Positions 18,412 to 27,247 of a stretch of DNA of 64,000 nucleotides are shown here, one piece after another (the stretch's first letter is position 1; every line of letters starts with the position of its first letter). The notes below the pieces were generated by a model. It did not search any database and had not been told where the DNA came from. It worked only from the letters and a program-made list of their open reading frames with translations. The stretch is from Prevotella sp. (GTDB taxonomy: Bacteria > Bacteroidota > Bacteroidia > Bacteroidales > Bacteroidaceae): NCBI GenBank assembly GCA_022641735.1, contig JALCDQ010000003.1:62001-126000 (forward strand), written 5' to 3'. Both the position numbers and the translations under genes were made by a program.

Positions 18412-18496
18412 CTAATTAACGGCCTTTTACCGTGTAAACAACGATTGTTTACCTTGTAAATAACGGTCTTTTACGAGGTAAAAAGCCATCTTTTAC
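18412..18496. repeat. 22-bp palindrome array, 4 units
   Basis: Units start at 18412, 18434, 18456 and 18478: CTAATTAACGGCCTTTTAC, GTAAACAACGATTGTTTAC, GTAAATAACGGTCTTTTAC and GTAAAAAGCCATCTTTTAC. Spacers are cgt, ctt and gag. It lies between two minus-strand genes, 16 bp past the stop of the DPP III gene and 12 bp before the next start, so if they are co-transcribed it is in the mRNA. Confidence 0.92.
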
Positions 18497-18512
18497 AAAG
18501 CTGATTATTATT

Positions 18513-20465
18513 TTACAAAAATCCATATTCATCAGAATACCTAAGCATCTGATGCTCATAGCTTTCCGTATAATCAAGGCTCACGTCCGTGATATTGCCT
18601 TTTTCATCCATTATCGGTGTCATTCGAGGATTGATGAAACCCTTATATGGAGCGATATTCAAAGCCTTATAGCGGCCTAAGATTTCCTGATGAAGTTCCA
18701 AATCCACCTTTACAGCATAAAATTCAACGAGACTCTTGGCAGCTTCAAAATCCCCTTCGCTCTTTATCCGCTGAATTTCTTTCAGTTCTTCGCCAAATAT
18801 TTGTCGCAAAGCTTTATAGTCATTGATTCTGACAAATGACTTTCCATCACGCTTTACAATATCAACCACCTTCGGATTGATATCCAACGCCCAATGAGCA
18901 ATCAATGCCCGATTGCGCATGTGAGCTTCCTCTATCTGATTTCCAGGCTTTATGCGCACCAATTGCGTCAACAAACCATTCATCATATAGGTATAATATT
19001 GTGATTGATAAGCCTTTTCATCGGTAATCAAACCAAGCTCTATAAGCTTCTTATCAGCGATATAATAGAGTCCGAAAAGGTCTGCACGGGCCTCCTCAAT
19101 GGTATTTCCATAAGCCTTCAAAGCATCCGCATCCGTACCTTTCAATAGTTGCCCACTACCATGTCCAAGGCATTCATGCAGGTCGGTATGCAAGTCATCA
19201 CATACGTCGCCATACTTATCAATGAGGTCATTTGTAGCCTTATCGATGACGAATTCTGCTCTGAAACCATTGCCATGAGCCGCCTTATTATAGGCATCAG
19301 TAAGATTTCCGATAGTCACACTTTTGGAACCATATTGCTCGCGAATCCATTCTGCATTCGGAAGATTGATTCCGATGGCAGTAGACGGATATTCATCGCC
19401 TCCGAGCATGGTGGCACAGATGACATTCGCCGTGACACCCTTCACCTCTTTCTTACGAAAAGCAGGGTCAACAGGCGAATGGTCTTCAAACCACTGAGCA
19501 TTCTCACTGATGGTGCGAGTTCGCTTTGTAGCATCCAAATCCTTATATTCCACAATGCCTTCCCATGATCCTTTCAAGCCCAAAGGGTCGCCATAGACCT
19601 CGATAAATCCATTGATGAAATCTACCAAACCTTGCTGTTCTTTCAGCCATTCAATAGAATATTCATCGAAAATATGTAAATCTCCTGATTCATAATATGT
19701 TATCAAGAGTTCTACAACCTTCTTTTGCTGGTCATTTTCGGCAACTTCCTTTGCTTTTTGGAGCCAAAAAACGATGTGCTTGATAGCTTCAGAATAAAGA
19801 CCTGAAGCTGAATATTTCACCTCTTTTAATATGCCATTATGCTTCACCAACTTAGAATTCAAACCATAAGAAGGTGGCATTCCATTATCGGGAAGTTGCT
19901 TTTTGGCGGCATAATAATCCTCCACTTCCTTTTGAGAAACTCCTTCATAGAAATTGCAAGCTGACGTTTTGACGATGTCTTCATCAGCCGCTTTATTGAC
20001 TCTTTTCGGCAATATCGTGGGGTCAAAGATAACAGGAAGCAACTCATCGCATAGATTTTCCCTCGTTTCTCCTTCTTTCAAAGGAAACTTGGAAGCATCA
20101 ATCGACAGAATCGTAGCTTTCAGAAAATCTTCAGAAAACTCAGGTTTAAACTTCTCACAACCATAGTGATGATAGATACCATTCGAAAACCAAAGCCTCT
20201 TCAGATATACTTCCAAAGCCTTGAAATCCGCTTGATTACGGTCACCCTTATACTCACAAAACACAACCTCCAGCATTTTGCGAATCCGAAGGTTGTATTT
20301 TCCAAACTGATCAGTCGTGATATCACGGCCACACAGAGTGGCTCTTGACAAATAATAAATCAGAGTTTTTTGGCGTGCCGATAGATTTTCGAAACCATTC
20401 AAACGGTAGCGAAGCAATTGAATATCAGCAAAGCACTCGTCTGAATATTTGAAATCATCTTGCAT
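18513..20465 (-). CDS. Dipeptidyl peptidase III (M49 family)
   Basis: Zinc peptidase removing dipeptides from the N-terminus of short peptides. The M49 zinc motif HECLGH is at about residue 428, and the second motif EEARADLFGLYY follows about 30 residues later, supplying the third zinc ligand. Bacteroides homologues carry a similar cysteine-containing zinc motif. Length 650 fits bacterial DPP III. No signal peptide is visible, so it is probably cytoplasmic and works in peptide turnover. Such proteins are often mislabelled dihydrofolate reductase. It follows an AraC-type gene by 14 bp. Confidence 0.9.
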   Translation of the reverse strand: MQDDFKYSDECFADIQLLRYRLNGFENLSARQKTLIYYLSRATLCGRDITTDQFGKYNLRIRKMLEVVFCEYKGDRNQADFKALEVYLKRLWFSNGIYHHYGCEKFKPEFSEDFLKATILSIDASKFPLKEGETRENLCDELLPVIFDPTILPKRVNKAADEDIVKTSACNFYEGVSQKEVEDYYAAKKQLPDNGMPPSYGLNSKLVKHNGILKEVKYSASGLYSEAIKHIVFWLQKAKEVAENDQQKKVVELLITYYESGDLHIFDEYSIEWLKEQQGLVDFINGFIEVYGDPLGLKGSWEGIVEYKDLDATKRTRTISENAQWFEDHSPVDPAFRKKEVKGVTANVICATMLGGDEYPSTAIGINLPNAEWIREQYGSKSVTIGNLTDAYNKAAHGNGFRAEFVIDKATNDLIDKYGDVCDDLHTDLHECLGHGSGQLLKGTDADALKAYGNTIEEARADLFGLYYIADKKLIELGLITDEKAYQSQYYTYMMNGLLTQLVRIKPGNQIEEAHMRNRALIAHWALDINPKVVDIVKRDGKSFVRINDYKALRQIFGEELKEIQRIKSEGDFEAAKSLVEFYAVKVDLELHQEILGRYKALNIAPYKGFINPRMTPIMDEKGNITDVSLDYTESYEHQMLRYSDEYGFL

Positions 20466-20479
20466 AACTGCTATTTTCC

Positions 20480-20974
20480 TTACTTGACAATTGGCTTTCT
20501 TTTGTTCTTTGAGCCAGCTTTTCGGCCTCTCTTCTTAGGCTTATCCATCAAAGAAGGATGCTGCAGCAGATGGCGGAGCTTATAATCACGCGGTGTACAA
20601 CCATTGACTTTGAAGAAAGAAGCATAAAAAGACTGACGGTTAGAGAAACCTATCATATCCGAAATATCCTCCATATTCAAGTCTTGATAACGCTTATCAA
20701 CCAGAAGTGTCATGGCTTCTTCAATTCGATATTTATTTACGAATGAAGTATAATTCATGTGGAAGCGCACATTAACCACAGCAGAAATATAGCGCGTGTT
20801 GGTTCCAAGATCTTCAGCTAATTTCTTTGCAGAATAATCCTTGTCCTTATATTTCTTTTGAAACAGAATGATTTCAAGAATCTTTTCTTTTAATTCATCC
20901 ATCAACTTCGGGCTTACTAGGGTGCGATAGGCAGCTTCCTTTTCTTTTACTTCAGTTACATTATACTTTGTCAT
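20480..20974 (-). CDS. Small AraC-type DNA-binding protein
   Basis: A 164-residue protein with an AraC/XylS double helix-turn-helix at about 30-125. It has YSAKKLAEDLGTNTRYISAV as the first helix-turn-helix, and MEDISDMIGFSNRQSFYASF with CTPRDYK as the second. There is no sensory domain, so it may act constitutively or with a partner. The tail is basic and AT-hook-like (KKRGRKAGSKNKRK), which would add non-specific DNA contact. It is upstream of and probably co-transcribed with the DPP III gene. Target unknown. Confidence 0.85.
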   Translation of the reverse strand: MTKYNVTEVKEKEAAYRTLVSPKLMDELKEKILEIILFQKKYKDKDYSAKKLAEDLGTNTRYISAVVNVRFHMNYTSFVNKYRIEEAMTLLVDKRYQDLNMEDISDMIGFSNRQSFYASFFKVNGCTPRDYKLRHLLQHPSLMDKPKKRGRKAGSKNKRKPIVK

Positions 20975-21016
20975 AAAATATAGATGTTTAAAAATAGTTA
21001 TTCATTTACCTAGGTG

Positions 21017-21048
21017 CAAATATAAATAATTAATTTGAAATTATCAAG
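21017..21048 (-). promoter_or_regulatory. Promoter of the AraC-type gene
   Basis: The minus strand reads TATATTTG (21024 to 21017) with CTTG (21048 to 21045) exactly 20 bp upstream. It lies in the divergent gap shared with recQ. Confidence 0.6.
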
Positions 21049-21077
21049 TTTTTCAACATTTTTTTCTAAAATAATTG

Positions 21078-21085
21078 TATCTTTG
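21078..21085 (+). promoter_or_regulatory. recQ -7 element
   Basis: TATCTTTG lies 17 bp before the ATG at 21103. A GTG at 21097 in the same frame is also downstream but would add only two residues. Confidence 0.6.
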
Positions 21086-21102
21086 TTGAAATTTTTGTGC
21101 TT

Positions 21103-22953
21103 ATGAACGTTTTATCTATCTTAAAGAAATATTTCGGATATAATCAATTTCGCCCTAACCAACAGGAAATCATTGAAGATGTGATAAATGGGAATGATTG
21201 CTTAGTCTTGATGCCAACAGGTGGAGGCAAGAGCATTTGCTATCAAATTCCTGCCCTTACGATGCCTGGAACGGCCGTAGTGGTCTCTCCTCTCATCAGC
21301 CTTATGCACGATCAGGTGGAATCTCTCAAAGCAAGTGGCATTCCAGCAGAGGCTTTAAACAGTGGAAATGACATCAATGAGGACACTATCATACGAAGAA
21401 GATGCATGTCGGGAGACCTTAAACTCATCTATGTTTCTCCCGAAAAACTAATATCTGAGATACCTTATCTACTAAATAACATCAAGATTAGCCTGTTTGC
21501 CATTGATGAAGCTCATTGTATAAGTCAATGGGGACATGACTTCCGACCTGAATATTCCCAACTTGATATTCTTCATGAACGCTTCCCGAACATACCTATT
21601 ATCGCCTTAACAGCCACTGCCGACAAGATAACCCGTGATGATATCGTAAAACAACTCCATCTTCATGGCAAGACATATCTCTCTTCTTTCGACCGACCTA
21701 ACATCTCTCTTGCCGTAAAAAGAGGTGTTTCAAAGCCTGAAAAAATGAGGTATATCATCAATTATATCAATGCTCATCCGAGTGATACGGGCATTATCTA
21801 TTGCTTAAGCCGAAAGACTACCGAGTCAGTAGCTAAAGATTTGAAGAAAGCCAGCATCAGTGTGGGTGTTTATCATGCGGGATTACCTTCTGCAGAACGA
21901 ATAAAGGTGCAGGAATTATTCAAAAATGACCAGATACAAGTTGTTTGTGCGACCATTGCTTTCGGAATGGGAATCGACAAAAGTAATATCAGATGGATTT
22001 TTCATTACAATTTACCGAAAAGCATAGAAAGCTTTTATCAGGAAATAGGTCGAGCTGGTCGAGATGGCTCTCATGCTGATACGATGCTCTTTTATTCACT
22101 TTCTGACTATATTCAACTTCGCAATTTTGCTACTGAAAGTGGCCAAGTAGAGGTCAATATGCAAAAACTCAGTCGTATGCAAGAGTATGCCGAGAGCAAT
22201 ATCTGCCGCAGAAGAATCCTCCTGAATTACTTTGGAGAAGAGAGTGGAAAGGATTGCGGCAACTGTGATATTTGCCAACATCCACCCAGAAAGTTTGATG
22301 GAACCGAGATTGTGCAAAAGGCTTTGAGTGCTATATTTAGGGCTGAAGAGCACATCAACCTAGGAACAGTGATTGAAATCTTAAGGGGCATCTCCTCTTC
22401 GCAAGTCCTTCGACATCAATACAATCAGTTGAAGACCTTCGGAGTGGGCAAAGATATCAACTCCAACGATTGGCACGACTACCTTCTTCAGATGTTGCAA
22501 TTAGGCTTTATCGAGATTGCTTACAATCAAAATAATATCTTAAAAATCACCACATTAGGAAAGAATGTGCTCTATGGAAAGGCTAAAGCCGAGCTTTCAG
22601 AAATCGAACATGAGGACAAAATGCAAAAATCCAGAAAGGCAACAAAAGCAGAAAGCCGAAGAAAAGAAGTCGAGCCATTCGCTCCAGGGAATATATTTCC
22701 CGAAGTACATCTATCAAAAGTGGAAGACCACAGCCTTTTTGAGGAACTCCGAAAACTGCGTATGGCGTTGGCAAACGCACAAGGTTTCCCTGCCTATATT
22801 GTTTTAACCGATAAGGTTTTGCATTCTTTAGCTTCAGAAAAGCCTACTGATATCGAGGCTTTCGGCAACATTCCGGGTATTGGGGAATTCAAGAAAAACA
22901 AATATGGGGAAGAATTTATCCGTGTTATCAAGAACTATATCCAAAAAAATTAA
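21103..22953 (+). CDS. recQ: ATP-dependent DNA helicase RecQ
   Basis: 3'-5' helicase of recombination and fork repair. I choose the ATG at 21103 (MNVLSILKKYFG), giving 616 residues. Helicase motifs are MPTGGGKSICYQ (Walker A), DEAHCISQWGHDFR (motif II with the aromatic loop), ALTATAD, and QEIGRAGRDG (motif VI). The zinc-binding cysteines follow at about 380 (CRRR ... CGNCDIC), then RQC, and a C-terminal HRDC domain (FPAYIVLTDKVLHSLA). All domains of full-length RecQ are present. Confidence 0.96.
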   Translation: MNVLSILKKYFGYNQFRPNQQEIIEDVINGNDCLVLMPTGGGKSICYQIPALTMPGTAVVVSPLISLMHDQVESLKASGIPAEALNSGNDINEDTIIRRRCMSGDLKLIYVSPEKLISEIPYLLNNIKISLFAIDEAHCISQWGHDFRPEYSQLDILHERFPNIPIIALTATADKITRDDIVKQLHLHGKTYLSSFDRPNISLAVKRGVSKPEKMRYIINYINAHPSDTGIIYCLSRKTTESVAKDLKKASISVGVYHAGLPSAERIKVQELFKNDQIQVVCATIAFGMGIDKSNIRWIFHYNLPKSIESFYQEIGRAGRDGSHADTMLFYSLSDYIQLRNFATESGQVEVNMQKLSRMQEYAESNICRRRILLNYFGEESGKDCGNCDICQHPPRKFDGTEIVQKALSAIFRAEEHINLGTVIEILRGISSSQVLRHQYNQLKTFGVGKDINSNDWHDYLLQMLQLGFIEIAYNQNNILKITTLGKNVLYGKAKAELSEIEHEDKMQKSRKATKAESRRKEVEPFAPGNIFPEVHLSKVEDHSLFEELRKLRMALANAQGFPAYIVLTDKVLHSLASEKPTDIEAFGNIPGIGEFKKNKYGEEFIRVIKNYIQKN

Positions 22954-22961
22954 TATCTTTG
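22954..22961 (+). promoter_or_regulatory. -7 element of the NPP gene, next to its ATG
   Basis: TATCTTTG ends only 4 bp before the ATG at 22966. The start site would fall on or beside the start codon, so a leaderless or near-leaderless mRNA is predicted. Confidence 0.5.
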
Positions 22962-22965
22962 CATT

Positions 22966-24153
22966 ATGAAAAGAAAAATATACACCTTATTAATAATATG
23001 CTTCTTCAGCCTCAATATGATGGCTGTAGGGAAACATTATACGGTTGTGATTTCGTTAGATGGATTCCGTTGGGACTATCCATCATGGTATAACACGCCC
23101 TTTTTTGATTATATGGCAAGTCATGGAGTGGAGTCAGGTTTAATCCCATCGTTTCCCTCCAAGACCTTTCCCAATCATTATACGCTCGCAACAGGCTTAT
23201 ATCCAGACCATCACGGGCTCATTGCCAATGATTTTTTCGATGCTCAATTAGACGAGAGTTTCTCGCTTTCTTCCCTAAAGCAGAAGCTTGACCCCCGATT
23301 TTATGGCGGCGAACCAATATGGCTGACTGCACAAAGACAGGGTCTCAAGACGGCTGTTTTCTATTGGCCAGGCTCTGATGTGAAAATCAACGGACAATAT
23401 CCTGACACCTATTATGCCTATGATAAAGAGCCTCGCCTTAGCTTTTCAGAGCGCATGGAGGGCATTATCAGTCAGTTAAAAAAACCTGAAAAGGAGCGTC
23501 CGCAACTGATTATGGCTTATTTGAGTGAGCCTGACCATAGTGGCCACAACTATGGCCCTCATGGCAAACAGACGAAAAAAGCCGTTGAAAGTGTAGACCA
23601 ATTAATATCCATTCTATATCAAAAGCTACAGAAACTGCCTTTTGCAGATGAAATAAACTTGATAGTTCTCTCTGATCATGGCATGACATGGATAGCTAAA
23701 GACCACACAATTGGTCTGATGAAATATCTGAAGTCAACATGGGTGAAGAATGCCTGTGGCAACAGCCCTACCAATATATATGCTGAAAAGGGTTGCACAG
23801 ACTCCATTTATGAGGCTTTACGAAATGTAGACCATCTGAGAGTATGGAAAAAACAGGACATTCCTGCCTACCTTCACTATGGTGAAAACGCTCGAGTTGG
23901 CGATATTGTGGCAAGCCCGGATTTAGGTTTTGTGGTCATCGATGACACCATCAAGGCTGGCGGAAACCATGGATTCGACCCAACCATGCAAGACATGCAC
24001 GCTCTTTTCCGTGCTATAGGTCCTGACTTCAAGCACATTTCCATCCCTCATTTCAAGAATGTTGACGTCTATCCCCTACTCTGCAAGCTCTTGGGAATCC
24101 AACCTTCGCCAAACGACGGAGAACTCAATGAAATCAAGGCCATATTGAAGTGA
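22966..24153 (+). CDS. Ectonucleotide pyrophosphatase/phosphodiesterase family protein
   Basis: A 395-residue exported enzyme of the alkaline phosphatase superfamily, with a signal peptide ending around residue 20 (NMMAVG). Metal and nucleophile motifs are present: VVISLDGFRWDYP (first Asp), SFPSKTFPNHYTLATG with the nucleophilic Thr, DHSGHNYGPHG, and IVLSDHGM. NPP enzymes split phosphodiester or pyrophosphate bonds of nucleotides or lipids; the substrate here is unknown. It starts 12 bp after recQ but has its own -7 element. A palindrome array begins 3 bp after its stop. Confidence 0.87.
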   Translation: MKRKIYTLLIICFFSLNMMAVGKHYTVVISLDGFRWDYPSWYNTPFFDYMASHGVESGLIPSFPSKTFPNHYTLATGLYPDHHGLIANDFFDAQLDESFSLSSLKQKLDPRFYGGEPIWLTAQRQGLKTAVFYWPGSDVKINGQYPDTYYAYDKEPRLSFSERMEGIISQLKKPEKERPQLIMAYLSEPDHSGHNYGPHGKQTKKAVESVDQLISILYQKLQKLPFADEINLIVLSDHGMTWIAKDHTIGLMKYLKSTWVKNACGNSPTNIYAEKGCTDSIYEALRNVDHLRVWKKQDIPAYLHYGENARVGDIVASPDLGFVVIDDTIKAGGNHGFDPTMQDMHALFRAIGPDFKHISIPHFKNVDVYPLLCKLLGIQPSPNDGELNEIKAILK

Positions 24154-24156
24154 AAT

Positions 24157-24241
24157 GTAAACAACGGTTGTTTACCCTGTAAAAGGTCATTACTTACCTT
24201 GTAAACAACCGTCTTTTACAGGGTAAAAAGCTATCTTTTAC
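24157..24241. repeat. 22-bp palindrome array, 4 units
   Basis: Units start at 24157, 24179, 24201 and 24223: GTAAACAACGGTTGTTTAC (perfect), GTAAAAGGTCATTACTTAC, GTAAACAACCGTCTTTTAC and GTAAAAAGCTATCTTTTAC. It fills the convergent gap between the NPP gene (stop 24153) and the DUF1460 gene. The last unit supplies the final codons and TAG stop of the DUF1460 gene. The first unit is identical to one at 57475. Confidence 0.93.
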
Positions 24242-25094
24242 TTTCCCATTGATTTACCTTCAAAACACGGATGCCAATCTGCGAGGGATGACGTTGCATA
24301 TATTGATAAAGCGTCATGCTCTCTTCCACCACTTTATGGCGTATTGCCGAGGCATTGAGCAGATGCAATCCGTCCTTTTTCCAAACGGCTATTCCGATAT
24401 GTGAGGTGTCTAATCCCGCCCTATTTGTCAAAAGCGCAAGGATGTCTCCGTCATGAATGGCATCGCGGAAAATGCTCGTATTGGCAATCTCAGCTTTGGG
24501 TATATAGGGGTATTCACGTCCACTGAACTCCTCTTCCATCTCTTTTATCATGGCTATCCATGCCGTATGTCTCTCTAACATAGGATAAAATTGCACGTGA
24601 GTAGTCATGAAATTGAGGTTGACTTTCTGCAAAGCAGTGAAAGGAGGATTAGGAGAATTCACTTCTTCAACATATCCCATACGGCTGTTATCAGCTATCC
24701 ATGCTGAAAAATAATGCAGACGATTAGGATAACCAACATCTCCGTTCTTATATCTGATGAGTCTGAGAAACGTACAGAAATCCTCAAAACGGGTGAGATG
24801 GTTCTTTGCGCATAAGCTCAAAGCCAGCACATTCTCCACAAAAGTCGTGCAGTCGAGCTGCCGAAGATTAATTACCAAACGCTCATCTGCATTGTTTTCC
24901 AGCGTTTTTGCTACATAAGGGACGCCCTTCAATTGTCTTCCAAAGAAAAGCATGAAGTTTGTGTCTTGCTTCAAAGACTGTGCTTTTTTCAAGAGACGCA
25001 CAACTTTGATACTGTCGCTTTTCATATATTGAGGCTGAGAAGCACTCACATGAAGCGAGAAAACCAAAAGAAATATACTTAAAATCTGTTTCAT
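24231..25094 (-). CDS. DUF1460 protein, amidase-like
   Basis: A 287-residue exported protein with a signal peptide ending near VSA (residue 18). It fits DUF1460, an NlpC/P60-like cysteine hydrolase family acting on peptidoglycan peptides. LRQLDCTTFVENVLAL carries the likely catalytic Cys, and YPNRLHYFSAWIADNSR and SHIGIAVWKKDGLHLLNAS follow. Its start overlaps the end of the DUF4421 gene by 4 bp (25091-25094), so the two are coupled. The 3' end is encoded by a palindrome-array unit (SKR-stop), suggesting the array has invaded or reshaped the end of the gene. Confidence 0.8.
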   Translation of the reverse strand: MKQILSIFLLVFSLHVSASQPQYMKSDSIKVVRLLKKAQSLKQDTNFMLFFGRQLKGVPYVAKTLENNADERLVINLRQLDCTTFVENVLALSLCAKNHLTRFEDFCTFLRLIRYKNGDVGYPNRLHYFSAWIADNSRMGYVEEVNSPNPPFTALQKVNLNFMTTHVQFYPMLERHTAWIAMIKEMEEEFSGREYPYIPKAEIANTSIFRDAIHDGDILALLTNRAGLDTSHIGIAVWKKDGLHLLNASAIRHKVVEESMTLYQYMQRHPSQIGIRVLKVNQWESKR

Positions 25095-26158
25095 TGTCTG
25101 CCAAAATTAAAGCCTACATAGATGTTTACACTCCCAAAATAGGTGTTTGTTGAGAACTGACTTTTCCGATAATTATAAGAATGGAAGATGGCATTAGCGC
25201 CTGCATACCACCTGGAATTATTCCATACAATCCCAAATCTGCCCACTCCATCGAGATTGAAGTTCTTCAAGGTGAAGTCACGCAACGAGAAAAGGCGATG
25301 GTCCATATCACCCGTTGTGCGCTTATAGGCCAATGCCATCGAAAGAGAAAGGTCTATTAGCCAGTTATGAGCAAACACCCAATTGTAAGCATAACCGCCT
25401 GATACTGAGGAATCAGAGTAATGGATGCGCCCAAATTGCAAACTGCTGTCGAGCTGTGTCTCAGCAATATCTGAGCCCAATTTCTCTTTTACCAAATCAT
25501 CCAACTTGCTCCAATCCACCTGAAGGCTATGGCGCGTGTAGCCAATGCCCGCCAAAAAAGAGCCTGCACTTCGTTTTTGCCGTGTACTTTGACTATAAGC
25601 AGCAGGATAAGAGAACTTGTGATGATTGAAAATATAATACAAATTAAAACCCTTTATACTGGATTGAAGGCCTCCGAAACTGGCATTTTCAAGCGGTTTC
25701 GTATTGACATTGGGCCCTAAATCCATGTATCTGATTTTATAATCGTTGCCAGTTTGCCGATAAAAGATATCTACTCCCACCTGATTACTGTATAGACTTA
25801 GGGTCAAATCCTGTTTTTTTGACCCTTCATTCAAGTGCGAAAAGTCGATGGTATATCCCAAAAACACCCATCTCCAACCTACATAAGGCCCCATCTTGAT
25901 ACTTGGCTTCGGCGCAAAAGATATCTTCTGCCCACTTTTAGAACTAAGCCAATAAGCCTCAAAATTATTCGTATTCTGAAGCATCACCGTGAAATTGTAT
26001 TTCTGAGGCTCAATGTATGCCGAATCCACATGGGTGAAATCTTTCACAAACTCATAGAGAGTGCAAAATAATCCCTGTTTTTTAGGTACGCTGTCATTAT
26101 CGGTTGCAAACGCAGAAACGGGCAGCAATAAAAACAATATGGTGTAGATTACTTTCAA
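25091..26158 (-). CDS. DUF4421 outer-membrane-like protein
   Basis: A 355-residue exported protein, with a signal peptide ending at FAT (about 19). The rest is rich in alternating aromatic and polar residues typical of beta strands, for example KIRYMDLGPNVN and NSRWYAGANAIFHSYN, and ends in an aromatic-rich strand (NIYVGFNFGRQ). It matches the Bacteroidetes DUF4421 family, probably a beta-barrel in the outer membrane. Function is unknown. It is translationally coupled to the DUF1460 amidase, so a role at the cell envelope is likely. Confidence 0.75.
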   Translation of the reverse strand: MKVIYTILFLLLPVSAFATDNDSVPKKQGLFCTLYEFVKDFTHVDSAYIEPQKYNFTVMLQNTNNFEAYWLSSKSGQKISFAPKPSIKMGPYVGWRWVFLGYTIDFSHLNEGSKKQDLTLSLYSNQVGVDIFYRQTGNDYKIRYMDLGPNVNTKPLENASFGGLQSSIKGFNLYYIFNHHKFSYPAAYSQSTRQKRSAGSFLAGIGYTRHSLQVDWSKLDDLVKEKLGSDIAETQLDSSLQFGRIHYSDSSVSGGYAYNWVFAHNWLIDLSLSMALAYKRTTGDMDHRLFSLRDFTLKNFNLDGVGRFGIVWNNSRWYAGANAIFHSYNYRKSQFSTNTYFGSVNIYVGFNFGRQ

Positions 26159-26166
26159 AACATTAA

Positions 26167-27150
26167 TTACATTTTACCCAATATACGGTCCATCACCCAA
26201 TTTACAGGCGTTGCGCTCACGCTCGTACAAGTGCACATATTAGTCCCTTGCAGGTCTTCTATCATATTTTTAATGATAGGAAGCTGGACATAAGGCGGAT
26301 TTGAAACCACCAAACTGGTAGTCCCATCACTCGTAACAAGGCGTATAGGGTCATAATTGAACACTGAAAAAGAGAGCATCCCTCGTTCTCCCACTACCTC
26401 GATACAATCTTCCTTTGCGCTCTGATGCCCTACAAAGCACCAAGAACCACTGCCTACAAGCCCGTTATCAAATCTGAAACAAGCGCTGATAGTATCTTCT
26501 GCGGAATATAAATGCGCCCGATTGGCACAATATCCATGAGCCTTTACAATGACACCGAATATGTCTTGAAGCAAATCCAACTGATGAGGAGCAAGGTCAT
26601 AGAAGTAACCTCCGCCCGAAATATCAGGTTGCAAGCGCCATGGAAGTTCTTTCCCAGAGGTATAATCGAGGTCTCTTGGCGGAGCTGAAAACCGTATCTG
26701 AACATTTGTGATAGTGCCTAAGACCCCATTATTAATAATCTCCTTTACCCTCTTGAAATAAGGCAGATAACGCCGATAATAAGCCACAAAGCAGGGAACA
26801 CCTGTCTCCTTGCTTATTCGATTGATTCTTACGCAATCCTCATAGTTAGAAGCCAACGGCTTCTCCACATACACCGGCTTTCCTGCACGCATTGCCATAA
26901 TGGCAAACGTGACATGACTAGAGGGTGGAGTGGCTATATATATGGCATTAATATCCGGATCATCAATCAGTTCTTGAGCATCCGTATACCATTTGCGAAT
27001 ATGATGTCGCTCGGCATAAGACCGTGCTTTAGCCTCATTTCTGCTCATTACAGCCTCAATGTGAGAGCCTTCCACCTCCTCAAAAGCAGGTCCCGATTTC
27101 TTCTCAGTGACCTCTCCGCAACCGATAAAACCCCAACTTATTAACTTCAT
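26167..27150 (-). CDS. Gfo/Idh/MocA-family oxidoreductase
   Basis: NAD(P)-dependent sugar or inositol dehydrogenase type. I start it at 27150 (MKLISWGFIGCGEV), giving 327 residues; an in-frame ATG at 27156 would add two, and the longer open frame to 27369 runs over the divergent promoter and into engB. The Rossmann motif GFIGCGEV is at the N-terminus and the family motif VYVEKPLA near residue 95. A catalytic-region DLAPHQLDLLQD follows near 190. Substrate cannot be told. It ends 9 bp before the DUF4421 gene starts, so the three minus-strand genes may form an operon. Confidence 0.85.
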   Translation of the reverse strand: MKLISWGFIGCGEVTEKKSGPAFEEVEGSHIEAVMSRNEAKARSYAERHHIRKWYTDAQELIDDPDINAIYIATPPSSHVTFAIMAMRAGKPVYVEKPLASNYEDCVRINRISKETGVPCFVAYYRRYLPYFKRVKEIINNGVLGTITNVQIRFSAPPRDLDYTSGKELPWRLQPDISGGGYFYDLAPHQLDLLQDIFGVIVKAHGYCANRAHLYSAEDTISACFRFDNGLVGSGSWCFVGHQSAKEDCIEVVGERGMLSFSVFNYDPIRLVTSDGTTSLVVSNPPYVQLPIIKNMIEDLQGTNMCTCTSVSATPVNWVMDRILGKM

Positions 27151-27168
27151 AAGCATTGTCTTTTGGTG

Positions 27169-27176
27169 CAAAGTTA
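27169..27176 (-). promoter_or_regulatory. -7 element of the oxidoreductase gene
   Basis: The minus strand reads TAACTTTG, 19 bp before the ATG at 27150. This supports the shorter start. Confidence 0.6.
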
Positions 27177-27220
27177 CAAAAAAACTCTCAACTATAGTCG
27201 TAAAACTGCCAACTTTTAAG

Positions 27221-27228
27221 TATCTTTG
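27221..27228 (+). promoter_or_regulatory. engB -7 element
   Basis: TATCTTTG lies 20 bp before the engB start, in the divergent gap. Confidence 0.6.
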
Positions 27229-27247
27229 CAAACAAAAATAAAGAACT

